Notes: generated by a model from the sequence alone, not told the origin. 46,930 nucleotides of DNA from a bacterium (GCA_030649025.1 JAUSGO010000034.1:1-46930), one strand, 5' to 3'; positions 37,539-46,462 are shown, counted from the first letter of the stretch. A program made the numbers and translations.

Positions 37539-39167
37539 ATGTTCACTCCGGAAGAAAAAACATTACTTGCGCAATACGTTACCTCAACGGAGAATGACGT
37601 TTTTGTCATCAAAAACCTCCAGGGCATTGTGGGAGCGGTGTTCGCCCGTTACTCGCGCGCCAAAGGGACGCTCCGAGAAACATTGCTGAAAGAATTCATA
37701 AAAGAAGGGGTTATTGACCCGAAACATGCAGAAGAGCTCATTGCGCGCGTTCTCATTGCCTATGGAGACGATTCGGTCGGAGAGCTGGAGGGAGCGCATG
37801 CCTCCATCGAGCGCCATTCGATGCTTGTCACAAAAGAATACGAGGACAGGCGCATCAACATATCTCCGATAGAGCAATCGACCAGATACGTCTTTTATGA
37901 CCAAAAGGACGAAGAGGGCAAGTGGCTCTACTGGCGGGGGCCGGAGCTTACCGAATCTTCTTTCGGCGCGGAGTATCTTGCAACAATGGATGCTATCTTC
38001 GAAACGTACGCAAGGCTTGTCGAGCCGATGAAGATTTTTTTTCAGAAACTCAAACCTCTTGAAGAGGCCGAGTATGATATCAACGGGGACGGCAAGAAAG
38101 AGAAGCTATCCGAACTTACCGATGAAAAAGAAAGAAAAGCTTTTGCGGTAACGTATAACACGGATGTTCGCACGAAAGCCTGCGATACCCTGCGGCATCT
38201 TCTGCCGCTCTCAACGCTTACCAACGTCGGACTTTTCGGGAACGGACGTGCTTTCCAGCATCTTTTGACCCATCTTTTTTCCACGGATCTTCCGGAGACG
38301 CACGAAGTCGCGCGCCAGCTTTTTGAAGCGGCTTCCGAGGTAATTCCGGCCTATGTGAAGCGCGCAAGCCGCAATGAATACGTTGTTTCGGTGCGTCGTG
38401 AGATGTTCGCGCTTGCCAGAGAACTTGGTATAGACTACGACAAGGGCAATATTATGCACGAGGAGGTAAAGCTTCTCCCTATGTCGTCTGACCCCGCGAG
38501 CCACGACATTCAAACTGTCGCGGCAATGCTTTTCCCGTATGCGGCACTCTCATTCGGAGAGCTCATTGAGAAAGTATCGGCAATGTCTGACGAAGCAAGA
38601 TTCGGCATTATTCATACCTACATCGGTGCGCGAAAGAGCCGACGAGACCGCCCAGGGAGAGCTTTGGAGCACGGCTATCCGTATACGTTCGATATGCTTA
38701 CCGATTGGGGAGTTTACAAGGACCTCATGCGTCATCGCATGAACACCCAGCAACGACAGCTTTTTACCACGCGACTTGGGTTTTTTATTGCCCCAGAGAT
38801 CAAAGAAGCCGGATTCTTGGCGGATATTCTCGAGTGCGTCCAGAAAGCCGGCGATCTATTCGAACGTATCCATAAAGAAAACCCTTTGCTTGCGCAGTAT
38901 GCCGTGCTCCATGGCAATTTTGTCCGCTGGACCATGGGGCTTAATGACCGGGCGCTCATGCATCTTGCAGAACTACGCTCAACGCCGCAGGGCCATCCGA
39001 ACTACCGTAAAATAGCGCAAGAAATGCACAAGCTTGTCGCCGCCCGCTCTTCTTGGCGCGGAGAGGCAATGCAGTTTGTTGATCACAGCAACTATTACTG
39101 GTCTCGTGCTGATTCGGAAGCGCGCCAGCGTGTCAGAGAGCGAAAGTTAGAGGATGAGAAAATATGA
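37539..39167 (+). CDS. thyX: Flavin-dependent thymidylate synthase, tandem two-domain form
   Basis: ThyX makes dTMP from dUMP with FAD and methylenetetrahydrofolate. Standard ThyX is about 220-250 residues; this is 542 and contains two diverged copies. In the first half the signature region is 'YEDRRINISPIEQSTRYV' (about residues 101-118), equal to RHRxxSxNExSxRY. In the second it is 'LMRHRMNTQQRQLFTTRLG' (about 396-414), which keeps RHR but changes the SxNExSxRY part. The two halves may form one pseudo-dimer with split active sites. AAGGAG lies seven bases before the ATG. It is coupled to tmk and ended by a strong terminator. Confidence 0.87.
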   Translation: MFTPEEKTLLAQYVTSTENDVFVIKNLQGIVGAVFARYSRAKGTLRETLLKEFIKEGVIDPKHAEELIARVLIAYGDDSVGELEGAHASIERHSMLVTKEYEDRRINISPIEQSTRYVFYDQKDEEGKWLYWRGPELTESSFGAEYLATMDAIFETYARLVEPMKIFFQKLKPLEEAEYDINGDGKKEKLSELTDEKERKAFAVTYNTDVRTKACDTLRHLLPLSTLTNVGLFGNGRAFQHLLTHLFSTDLPETHEVARQLFEAASEVIPAYVKRASRNEYVVSVRREMFALARELGIDYDKGNIMHEEVKLLPMSSDPASHDIQTVAAMLFPYAALSFGELIEKVSAMSDEARFGIIHTYIGARKSRRDRPGRALEHGYPYTFDMLTDWGVYKDLMRHRMNTQQRQLFTTRLGFFIAPEIKEAGFLADILECVQKAGDLFERIHKENPLLAQYAVLHGNFVRWTMGLNDRALMHLAELRSTPQGHPNYRKIAQEMHKLVAARSSWRGEAMQFVDHSNYYWSRADSEARQRVRERKLEDEKI

Positions 39168-39175
39168 TAAATTAT

Positions 39176-39202
39176 GAGGCGGGAATTTCCCGCCTCTTTT
39201 TT
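39176..39202 (+). terminator. Terminator of the tmk-thyX operon
   Basis: GAGGCGGG AATTT CCCGCCTC followed by six T. Confidence 0.9.
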
Positions 39203-39231
39203 ATTGTTTCCGGCCATGTTAATCTAGGAAT

Positions 39232-40776
39232 ATGGAAGACGTGTCCAAAAAATATAAGCTCACAGTCGGTGTGGAGGTGCATGCGGAGCTGAAGACAAAA
39301 ACCAAGATGTTCTGCTCCTGCCTGAACGACCCGGATGTATCAAGGCCCAATATAAACGTCTGCCCCATTTGTATGGGGCATCCCGGCACGCTTCCGGTGC
39401 CGAACAGAAAAGCCATTGAAGCGGTTATCAAGGTCGGGATGGCACTTGCGTGCGACATTGCGGAACATTCGCATTTTGACCGCAAGAACTATTTTTATCC
39501 AGACCTGCCCAAGGGGTACCAGATCACGCAGTATGAGGAGCCGTTTTGCAGGAATGGGAAACTGGCCGTCCCGGGGAGCCCGGCTATTGTACGGATAAAC
39601 CGTATTCATTTGGAAGAAGACACCGGAAAATCTATTCACTCCAAAGATGCCACTTTGCTTGATTTCAACCGCGCGGGCGTACCCCTTATGGAGCTGGTAA
39701 CGGAGCCCGATCTGCATAGCGCCACAGATGTAAAGAAATTTTGCGAGGAACTTCAGCTTATGTTGCGGTATCTGGGAGTTTCGGATGCCGACATGGAAAA
39801 AGGACACATGCGGTGCGAGGCGAACATCAGCGTAAGTAAGACCGATGAATTCGGGAAGAAAGTAGAGGTGAAAAACCTCAATTCTTTCAAAGCGGTAGAG
39901 CGGGCAATCGAATATGAATGTAAGCGCCATATCGAAGCGCTGGAAAATGGAGAAAAGGTAGTACAGGAAACCCGAGGATGGGATGATGGGAAGGGAGTTA
40001 CCTATTCCCAGCGCTCCAAGGAAGAAGCCCATGATTATCGGTATTTCCCCGAACCGGACATTCCGCCATTGTCCATTTTCCAGAACGAGCATGCCGCAGG
40101 GGCAGACGAAGAGGCAATTTTTATAGATGCGTTACGATCAGAGCTTCCCGAGTTGCCGGCTTCACGCCGAGAGCGGTTTTTGCGCGAATACGGGCTTGCC
40201 CCAGACCAGATTGAGATTTTTACAGTCCAAAAACCCATAGGCGATTATTTTGAGGGAGTTGCAAGCGAGTTGGCGTCAGAACATGATAGGGGAGAATTCT
40301 CGTCGCTTGATGCCTCGCGCCAGGAAACGGGAGATGATCTTACACATCTTATAGGACTTCATAAACTGGCGGCGAATTATCTTATCAATGATCTTCCGCG
40401 GGCGCTTACGGAAGCAGGAACGGATTTTGCCGATTTAAAAATATCCGCGGAGAATTTTGCGGAGTTCGTGCTGCGTATTGAAAAAGGAGTTCTTTCCTCC
40501 GCAAGCGCGCGGACGGTTTTGACCCAGATGCTACAGACGGGGGCGGATCCGGACGAGATTATACGCGACAAGAATCTTGCGCAGATAAGCGATACGGGGG
40601 AGCTAGAAGTGGTAGTCGCCAAGCTCATTGAGGATAATCCTCTTGTTGTGGAAGATTTCAAAAAAGGGAAACAAAACGCTCTTCAGTTTTTTGTGGGGCA
40701 GGTAATGAAAGAAACGAAGGGCAAGGCGAATCCGAAAGTGGCACAAGAACTGCTGAGGAAGAAATTATCTTCCTAA
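39232..40776 (+). CDS. gatB: Aspartyl/glutamyl-tRNA amidotransferase subunit B
   Basis: GatB activates Glu or Asp on misacylated tRNA-Gln/Asn for amidation by GatA. 'VGVEVHAELKTKTKMFC' is the start motif; the zinc cysteines are CSC and CPIC in 'MFCSCLNDPD' and 'VCPICMGHPG'. 'RKNYFYPDLPKGYQITQYEEP', 'RIHLEEDTGKSIH', 'DFNRAGVPLMELVTEPD' and 'EVKNLNSFKAVERAIEYE' all follow, and the C-terminal helical and YqeY-like tail ends 'FFVGQVMKETKGKANPKVAQELL'. Length 514. gatA and gatC are not in this window. No Shine-Dalgarno site precedes the ATG. Confidence 0.96.
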   Translation: MEDVSKKYKLTVGVEVHAELKTKTKMFCSCLNDPDVSRPNINVCPICMGHPGTLPVPNRKAIEAVIKVGMALACDIAEHSHFDRKNYFYPDLPKGYQITQYEEPFCRNGKLAVPGSPAIVRINRIHLEEDTGKSIHSKDATLLDFNRAGVPLMELVTEPDLHSATDVKKFCEELQLMLRYLGVSDADMEKGHMRCEANISVSKTDEFGKKVEVKNLNSFKAVERAIEYECKRHIEALENGEKVVQETRGWDDGKGVTYSQRSKEEAHDYRYFPEPDIPPLSIFQNEHAAGADEEAIFIDALRSELPELPASRRERFLREYGLAPDQIEIFTVQKPIGDYFEGVASELASEHDRGEFSSLDASRQETGDDLTHLIGLHKLAANYLINDLPRALTEAGTDFADLKISAENFAEFVLRIEKGVLSSASARTVLTQMLQTGADPDEIIRDKNLAQISDTGELEVVVAKLIEDNPLVVEDFKKGKQNALQFFVGQVMKETKGKANPKVAQELLRKKLSS

Positions 40777-40798
40777 AATTATTTATAAACATGAATTC

Positions 40799-40828
40799 TT
40801 GACATTTATATAGCAAGCATGCTATACT
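40799..40828 (+). promoter_or_regulatory. Strong promoter with palindrome over the -10 region
   Basis: Consensus TTGACA (40799-40804), 18 bases, extended -10 TGC-TATACT (40823-40828). TATAGCA and TGCTATA form a 7-bp inverted repeat just before and over the -10 box, a possible operator. Confidence 0.75.
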
Positions 40829-40861
40829 AAATATGTAGAGAATATCATTAACTTTTTTCTT

Positions 40862-41053
40862 ATGTCAAAGGGACCAGAATCGTCAAATGAAACATGCCCT
40901 AATCACCCGGGTGTTCCCGCGTATGCATGCATGGAATGCAAAGGAATCAAGAAATTCGAGCAACCAGATGCAATAGATATAGGGGAAGTGGATGATGTAA
41001 GGCCCATCGAAAAGGCCTCGCAGGGCAGAGAAAACGAGGGACGCCAGATATAG
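40862..41053 (+). CDS. Tiny protein with a zinc-finger-like CxxH...CxxC motif
   Basis: A 63-residue protein with 'CPNHPGVPAYACMECKG' near the start: C-x2-H...C-x2-C, the first half of a B-box or zinc-ribbon-like site. The rest is acidic and probably disordered (IDIGEVDDVRPIEKASQGRE). It has one of the strongest promoters in the window and its own terminator, so it should be well expressed. No family is recognised; no Shine-Dalgarno site is visible. Confidence 0.65.
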   Translation: MSKGPESSNETCPNHPGVPAYACMECKGIKKFEQPDAIDIGEVDDVRPIEKASQGRENEGRQI

Positions 41054-41094
41054 AAAAACATAAAAGCCCGGAAAGGGGCTTTTATGTTTTTTTT
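41054..41094. terminator. Bidirectional terminator shared by the zinc-motif gene and miaA
   Basis: ACATAAAAGCCC (41058-41069), GGAAAG, GGGCTTTTATGT (41076-41087), flanked by A and T runs. The right arm contains the miaA stop codon. Confidence 0.88.
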
Positions 41095-42014
41095 CGATTT
41101 AAAAACCTTTTTACCAGATGCCACGCTTCTTTCGCGACTGATATCCAATGAATATCGCGATTTCTCCCAAACCATGTCATTTGGCGCTTGGCGTAATTTC
41201 TGATTTCACGTTCAAGTTGCCCGATCATTTGTTGTTTTTTAAGATGACCCTCAAGACGCCGGTTAATGTAGCGGTATTCAAGGCCGAGTGATTCAAGGCG
41301 TCGCGATGAGACGCCTTGTTTTTTTAATTTTTTTACTTCCGAGACCATGCCTTGTTTCATGCGGGCAAGAAGGCGTTTGTGAATATTGTGATGAAGTATT
41401 TTTTTGACCGGATTCAATCCGAGCCAAAGCGCTTCGTATCGCGGTTCTTTCTTTGCAAGCGTTGGTACGGGTCTTTTCGTGGTAAGTACGATCTCCAGTG
41501 CTCGAATGAGCCGACGAGAATTATGGGGGTCTATGGTCTTTGATCGTCTAGGGTCAAGTTTTTTAAGCATGTAAAAAAGCTCTTTTATTGGTTTTCTTTC
41601 AAGTTTTTCTCGAAGCTTTCTATTGGGTTTTACCTTCGGGAAGGCGAGGCCATATACTAGGGCATCAATGTATTGTCCCGTCCCTCCGCAGACGATAGGA
41701 ACTTTGTTTTTCCGCAGGATGTCAGAGACAGCTTTTTGCGCAAGCCTCTGGTATTGCACAACCGTAAACTGCCGTTTGGGCGAAGACACATCAATGAGAT
41801 GGTGCGCTATCCCATCTGAAATATATGTTTCGTTTTGATTTTTGACTTTTGATTTATCTCTTGGGGCTTTTCCTGTTCCTATGTCGAGACCAGTATACAC
41901 CTGCCGGGAGTCCGCAGAAATTATCTCGCCATTAAATTTCTTGGCAAGTCGTATAGCAAGAGCCGTCTTTCCAGAAGCAGTTGGGCCTATAATGACGATG
42001 AGGCGATGTTGCAT
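41082..42014 (-). CDS. miaA: tRNA dimethylallyltransferase
   Basis: MiaA adds a dimethylallyl group to A37 of tRNAs reading U-starting codons. P-loop GPTASGKTALA (residues 10-20), 'ISADSRQVYTGLDIGTGK' (substrate Asp and the DSRQVY motif), 'VCGGTGQYIDALVYGL', 'DPHNSRRLIRALEI' and 'YAKRQMTWFGR' are all family marks. Length 310. Between 'GTGKAPRD' and 'IAHHLIDV' is an extra stretch (KSKVKNQNETYISDG) encoded by a TTTTGA-type simple repeat. AAAGGA is very close to the ATG. Confidence 0.95.
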   Translation of the reverse strand: MQHRLIVIIGPTASGKTALAIRLAKKFNGEIISADSRQVYTGLDIGTGKAPRDKSKVKNQNETYISDGIAHHLIDVSSPKRQFTVVQYQRLAQKAVSDILRKNKVPIVCGGTGQYIDALVYGLAFPKVKPNRKLREKLERKPIKELFYMLKKLDPRRSKTIDPHNSRRLIRALEIVLTTKRPVPTLAKKEPRYEALWLGLNPVKKILHHNIHKRLLARMKQGMVSEVKKLKKQGVSSRRLESLGLEYRYINRRLEGHLKKQQMIGQLEREIRNYAKRQMTWFGRNRDIHWISVAKEAWHLVKRFLNRKKT

Positions 42015-42087
42015 ATCCTTTCTTTTGATGGTATGCTGTTACGTGCTTCTTTGACAATCCAGCTAGGCTACGAAAGGTCGGTGTGCC

Positions 42088-42702
42088 ATGCGCGCATTTC
42101 TCCAGCGATACTGGGTTTTACTTTTGGCGGCTTTTATCTTTGCGGCATGGCAATTCCCCATAGTATGGTGCATTGTCAACGCTGAGGCGGGAATCGGTGC
42201 CCTACTGGTTCTCGGCCATACCCAGTTCCAAGCATTTCTTTACGGCTGTATAGCGGGGAACGTTGAATGTCTGATCTGGAACTGGCTCATTGGCAGGAAA
42301 ATTGATCAGAAGCGCAAAGAAATTACCGAAAAAATAAAGTCGGGGAGAGAAGAAGTTCGGGCGGCCGGACTCACCGATTCATTCCGGGATGTCTGGAAGT
42401 TTTTTCTTGATCTTTTCGAGCCGGAACAGTACGTTCGCCACTGGATGTATCGCGCGGTTATGCGGATCCGGAAATACGCCGTACTTGGATTTTTCGCGAA
42501 TGTTGTGCTTCTCGGCTTTATTGCCATCTGCTGCGTCATTCCGGGCGTTATATTTGCCGCTCTCACGCTTGTCCGGCTGACGCGTCTTCGTTTTGGTCTT
42601 GTTGCGATTCTTTTGGGAAATACCGGCAAGATGGCCTTTGCGGCCTATGGATTTTGGCCGATTGTTCTTTCGGCGATAAAAAGCATTTGGTCCTATTTAT
42701 AA
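42088..42702 (+). CDS. Hypothetical membrane protein
   Basis: I recognise no family. The 204-residue protein has two N-terminal hydrophobic segments ('YWVLLLAAFIFAAWQFPIVW', 'QAFLYGCIAGNVECLIWNWL'), a charged cytoplasmic-type middle (IDQKRKEITEKIKSGREEVR), then 'YAVLGFFANVVLLGFIAICCVIPGVIFAAL' and a last segment 'TGKMAFAAYGFWPIVLSAI'. That suggests four to five membrane helices. AAAGG lies about 14 bases before the ATG. It has its own terminator and is divergent from miaA. Confidence 0.7.
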   Translation: MRAFLQRYWVLLLAAFIFAAWQFPIVWCIVNAEAGIGALLVLGHTQFQAFLYGCIAGNVECLIWNWLIGRKIDQKRKEITEKIKSGREEVRAAGLTDSFRDVWKFFLDLFEPEQYVRHWMYRAVMRIRKYAVLGFFANVVLLGFIAICCVIPGVIFAALTLVRLTRLRFGLVAILLGNTGKMAFAAYGFWPIVLSAIKSIWSYL

Positions 42703-42732
42703 AAGCTCACCGTATCACAAGTGGGCTTTTTT
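42703..42732 (+). terminator. Terminator after the membrane protein
   Basis: AAGCTCAC (42703-42710), ten-base loop, GTGGGCTT (42721-42728), with one G-T pair, running into six T. Confidence 0.8.
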
Positions 42733-42763
42733 GTTTTACCATCCGTATTTTCTGACAAACTTC

Positions 42764-44182
42764 CTATGAGAAAAATGGCCGGAAGCCGTAGGAAAGAGGA
42801 GAGAAAAGAATGAATGCGGCCCCAGCTATGGCAAGAAGGATCCAGTATAGATATCGATTTCCATCCGAAGCATCCAGGATTTTTTCCCCATCTTCTCCAG
42901 AAGCTTCGAGCGCAGGCACCAAATTAAAAACAATAAATGCGCCAATCAGAACCGAGGCAATGAGCGACGAGAAATAGTGGTAAAGGAACATGGCGCGCGT
43001 GATGGCCGCAAAGGGCAGCCAATTGATGAAGTAGATGAGCAGCAAGAATTCAAGCGAGTAAATGCGAGCCCTCCACTCATTACTTTTTGCAATGAGCATC
43101 TGTAGCGCTTTCCTGCGGAATATCAGGTAGAGAATACTGCCGAACATCGTAATGGTGCCGAAAAGCCACACGATGGGATTTGCGCGCAGGTAAAGGCGTT
43201 TTAAATTATCCGTTTTATCAACCCAGAAATAGATCTGCTTTCTTCCGATCGGCCACTCGTAAAATCTTGAGGAATCCTGATGAGTGAGCTTCTGTGCGGC
43301 ATTCACATTGAACATTTTTTTGTTGAGTTCAAGGGTTTTTTGAAGGAAAGAAGGCGGAAGGAGTTTCCCGTCTTTTTCTTCCACAGTGCCTTGCAGTGAG
43401 GCGCGGAACCGCTCGGACATGAAAGCGTCTCCCGTCCCCGAAGAAGGCAGAAGCTTGAAATGCAGGGCAAAGAAGGCCATATATACTCCGGCGGTTACGA
43501 CACAGAGCGACAAAAGGCGGATAAAAAACAACTTCAGCAATCTTCTCTCGGCGATTTCCGTGAACATTATAAAGCCGATCACCAGAAGCGCGCCCCCGCC
43601 AGTCCATTTAGTTGCGACTGCCAGAGAACCGGCAATGGCGCTTCCGAAAAGCCACAACCACCACATCTTGCCATACGGTTCCTTCTTTCGATGGTGGGCG
43701 AAACACAAAAGTGCCAAAAAACCGAAGAACGGTACAAAAATATCAATAAGCCCAAAACGCGATTCAGCGAAAATGGCGTTGTCGAGGAGAATAAAAGAAG
43801 CGGCAAAAAAACTCGTTGCAGGAGTAAGATTCAGCGCATTTCCGAAAAGATAAACGACCGCAGGGAGCAGGGATCCGGCGATAGCCGTTGGAACGCGCGA
43901 GGCGACATACGGATACTCCTTGGGGTATTCATTGCCGATGGCGCAATCAAGTTTTTCGGTTGAGGCTCCTTGTGTCTTAAGTCCTGCAAGCAGAAAGAAC
44001 TTTCCCAACGGCGGATGGATGTCAAAAAAATATTTTCCTTCCAAATATCCTTTAGTGAAGTTGCAGAAGTGCTGTTCATCCCACACGACGTTATTGGGAT
44101 GTGAAATCCACAAAAACCGGGTTGCGAACCCGAGAATAAGAATGATGCTTATTTGCAACCATTTTTTCTGAAAAAAGTTCAT
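42764..44182 (-). CDS. PMT-family dolichyl/polyprenyl-phosphate mannosyltransferase-like protein
   Basis: GT39-type membrane enzymes move mannose or another sugar from a lipid-phosphate donor to proteins on the outer face of the membrane. 'WISHPNNVVWDEQHFCNFTKGYLEGKYFFDIHPPLGKF' (in parts) has the catalytic Asp-Glu (DE) after helix 1 and the HPPLGK motif. 'RVPTAIAGSLLPAVVYLFG' and 'FAESRFGLIDIFVPFF' follow as in PMT. About ten membrane helices are visible in 472 residues. It begins five bases after the thrS stop, so it shares the thrS transcript. Protein glycosylation is the inferred role. Confidence 0.87.
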   Translation of the reverse strand: MNFFQKKWLQISIILILGFATRFLWISHPNNVVWDEQHFCNFTKGYLEGKYFFDIHPPLGKFFLLAGLKTQGASTEKLDCAIGNEYPKEYPYVASRVPTAIAGSLLPAVVYLFGNALNLTPATSFFAASFILLDNAIFAESRFGLIDIFVPFFGFLALLCFAHHRKKEPYGKMWWLWLFGSAIAGSLAVATKWTGGGALLVIGFIMFTEIAERRLLKLFFIRLLSLCVVTAGVYMAFFALHFKLLPSSGTGDAFMSERFRASLQGTVEEKDGKLLPPSFLQKTLELNKKMFNVNAAQKLTHQDSSRFYEWPIGRKQIYFWVDKTDNLKRLYLRANPIVWLFGTITMFGSILYLIFRRKALQMLIAKSNEWRARIYSLEFLLLIYFINWLPFAAITRAMFLYHYFSSLIASVLIGAFIVFNLVPALEASGEDGEKILDASDGNRYLYWILLAIAGAAFILFSPLSYGFRPFFS

Positions 44183-44187
44183 GTTTT

Positions 44188-45990
44188 TTATTTTTTCCTA
44201 TTGATTTCTTCTTTTATTTTCTTCAAAAACTTCTCTAGTTTCTCTGCACCGATGTCGCCCCTACCACGCACACGCACGGCCACGGTTTTTTTGGATCTTT
44301 CTTTGTCGCCAACTATGAGCAAATAGGGGATTTTTTGTATTTCGGATTCGCGGATTTTCTTGCCGATGGTCTCGTCATCTTCGCGCAATAATGTTCGGAT
44401 GTTCTCGTGATCAAGCGTTTTTTCGATTTGTTTTGCGTAGGCTTTGTGCCCCTTACCGATGGGAAGTATAGCGACCTGAACAGGGGCAAGCCACAAGGGG
44501 AACGCGCCTGCGTAATGTTCTATAAGGATTGCCATGAAGCGCTCGAGAGAACCTAAGATAGCGCGGTGAATCATAACGATCCGCTCGCTTTCCCCTTTCT
44601 CATTGATACAGGTTAAATCAAATCGTTCAGGCAAGTTAAAATCAAGCTGGATGGTGGCAAGCTGCCATTCTCGGCCGAGAGAATCTTTCGCGATAAAATC
44701 TATCTTCGGCCCGTACATGGCGGCTTCTCCGAGGCCGTCGACATATTTGATTCTACGCTTCTTGATAAGCGTCAAAAGCTGGTCTTCCGCCCTTTTCCAT
44801 ATTTCTTGTGTTCCCAGATATTTTTCCATGTGCGCCGGATCATGCCGCGAGAAACGCACGGTCAGCGGCATTTTGAAGGGTTTATAAAATTTATCGATGA
44901 TATCCCAGATCTTGAAAGCTTCCTTCTCCACCTGGCTTATGCGGCAAAATACATGCGCGTCGTCTTGCGTAATGACCCGGACGCGCGAGAGGCCGGCAAG
45001 TTCTCCGCTCTGCTCGTCTCTATATACGGACGTAACTTCAGAATAACGGATGGGAAGTTCTCGGTAGCTGCGCTTTTTTGCGGCGTAAATTTGGGTGTGG
45101 TGCGGGCAATTCATCGGCTTCATGGCAAATTCGTGTTTCTCCCGGGTCGTAATCTTAAAAAGTTCATCTTTGAATTTCTCCCAGTGGCCGGAGGTGACAT
45201 ATAAATCCCTTTTTGTTATATGAGGAATGCGCACACGCTGGTATCCCAGAGGTTCTTGCAGTGATTGCACGAACTCTTCAAGTTTTTCCCGAATAAGCGT
45301 GCCCTTCGGGGTAAAAAGAGGAAGTCCCGCGCCAACCAGGTCCGAGAAAACAAAAAGATCGAGCTGTGGCCCCAGCTTTTTGTGGTCGCGCTTTTCTGCC
45401 TCGATACGCTGCGCGAGGAACGCGCCCAACTCTTCTTTCTTTTCAAATGCAAGTATGTAAATGCGCTGCATCTGCTCACGCTCAACACTTCCCCGCCAGT
45501 ATGCTCCGGAGGTCTTGTCTACCTTGAATGCATCCGGATTGAGTTCCTTGGTGTTTTCAACATGTCCGCCGCGGCACAGATCAATGAATCCCCCCGTCTT
45601 ATAGAGCGATACCGTAGTCTCCTTTGTTAGACGGTCCTCGTGGGTGATGCGCTGAATGTCTTCAAGGGCCGTTGTGCCGTAGCGTTCAATATCCCGGACA
45701 AGTTCTATTTTGAAGAGCTGCTTCTGTTTCTCGAAAAACTTTTTTGCCTCGGTCGATTTCATCTCCTGTCGTTCAAAGGAGAGGCTGCGGCCAATGATCT
45801 TTTTCATTTCTCGTTCTATGTTTTTGAGGTCGTCCGGCGTAAGCGCTCTATTGAGGAAAAAATCGTAATAACACCCGTTCTCGATGACGGGGCCGACGCC
45901 AAGCTTCGCTTCGGGAAAGAATTTCAATACTGCCACGGCAAGTACATGCGCGAACGAATGGCGGATGTTGTGAAGTTTATCTTCGGGCAT
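44188..45990 (-). CDS. thrS: Threonine-tRNA ligase, form without TGS domain
   Basis: The protein starts MPEDKLHNIRHSFAHVLA, directly at the N2 editing domain (HxxxH in 'HSFAHVLA', 'LCRGGHVE'), so the ~60-residue TGS domain at the front of the Escherichia coli enzyme is missing; length 600 against 642. The class II core has 'PMNCPHHTQIY' and 'VITQDDAHVFC' with the zinc Cys and His, 'EWQLATIQLDFNLPERF' and 'IHRAILGSLERFMAILIE'. The anticodon-binding domain ('LWLAPVQVAILPIG', 'YLLIVGDKER') closes it. The start lies at the foot of a long RNA helix. The PMT gene follows. Confidence 0.95.
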   Translation of the reverse strand: MPEDKLHNIRHSFAHVLAVAVLKFFPEAKLGVGPVIENGCYYDFFLNRALTPDDLKNIEREMKKIIGRSLSFERQEMKSTEAKKFFEKQKQLFKIELVRDIERYGTTALEDIQRITHEDRLTKETTVSLYKTGGFIDLCRGGHVENTKELNPDAFKVDKTSGAYWRGSVEREQMQRIYILAFEKKEELGAFLAQRIEAEKRDHKKLGPQLDLFVFSDLVGAGLPLFTPKGTLIREKLEEFVQSLQEPLGYQRVRIPHITKRDLYVTSGHWEKFKDELFKITTREKHEFAMKPMNCPHHTQIYAAKKRSYRELPIRYSEVTSVYRDEQSGELAGLSRVRVITQDDAHVFCRISQVEKEAFKIWDIIDKFYKPFKMPLTVRFSRHDPAHMEKYLGTQEIWKRAEDQLLTLIKKRRIKYVDGLGEAAMYGPKIDFIAKDSLGREWQLATIQLDFNLPERFDLTCINEKGESERIVMIHRAILGSLERFMAILIEHYAGAFPLWLAPVQVAILPIGKGHKAYAKQIEKTLDHENIRTLLREDDETIGKKIRESEIQKIPYLLIVGDKERSKKTVAVRVRGRGDIGAEKLEKFLKKIKEEINRKK

Positions 45991-46119
45991 ACCCCGAACT
46001 TAACAAGCTTTTATGCTAAAAGAGCATCGCTCTTTTAGCCTTCGGTACGCTTGTTCGTGTGATTTAATATAATTTATCGCGATATGCCTAGCACAGGGAG
46101 TTTGTTAAGTGCGGGGCAT
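45989..46119 (-). promoter_or_regulatory. thrS leader that can pair with its own start codon
   Basis: In the minus-strand RNA, a 5' segment (46119-46100, AUGCCCCGCACUUAACAAAC) can pair with the segment just before and into the start codon (46008-45989) over about 18 of 20 positions, with one G-U pair and one internal mismatch. The A and U of the AUG are in this helix. A perfect 11-bp hairpin GCTAAAAGAGC / GCTCTTTTAGC (46015-46039) and other sequence lie in the loop. A closed state would block translation of thrS. Confidence 0.65.
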
Positions 46120-46127
46120 AATCGTGC

Positions 46128-46156
46128 ATTGTAGCAAAAAAACCAAAGTAGGGCAA
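46128..46156 (-). promoter_or_regulatory. thrS promoter
   Basis: Minus strand: TTGCCC (46151-46156), 17 bases, extended -10 TGC-TACAAT (46128-46133). RNA would begin near 46121, right at the 5' arm of the leader helix. Confidence 0.68.
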
Positions 46157-46209
46157 AGTATGAAAAAATGGCTAACATAACGGATATTTCATAGATATTA
46201 CTCGGGAGC

Positions 46210-46237
46210 TTGACAGGCTCTCCGGTTAGACTATACT
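46210..46237 (+). promoter_or_regulatory. rRNA operon promoter
   Basis: Consensus TTGACA (46210-46215), 16 bases, TATACT (46232-46237), about 250 bases upstream of 16S rRNA. The next 250 bases are untranslated leader. Confidence 0.75.
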
Positions 46238-46307
46238 GGGTGTTGAGGTTGAAAATATATGAAAGACGGCAATTAACATCGCTGTTGAGAGAGAGCGCGC
46301 AAGGCAG

Positions 46308-46328
46308 ATCCGCCTTAAGCGGATTTTT
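46308..46328 (+). terminator. Terminator-like hairpin in the rRNA leader
   Basis: ATCCGC CTTAA GCGGAT followed by TTTT. It lies between the rRNA promoter and 16S, so either transcripts are antiterminated or a short leader RNA is made. Confidence 0.55.
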
Positions 46329-46462
46329 ACTTGTAAGATGGCTGGGAATGATCAGGAAAGAACCTTAACAATCGAATGAGCGAGCATTCATAAGTATGCA
46401 ACGAAATCTTTTCGTTGCCCTGAATATTACAGAATCAAAAATTCTCCCTTCGATTTTGCCGG

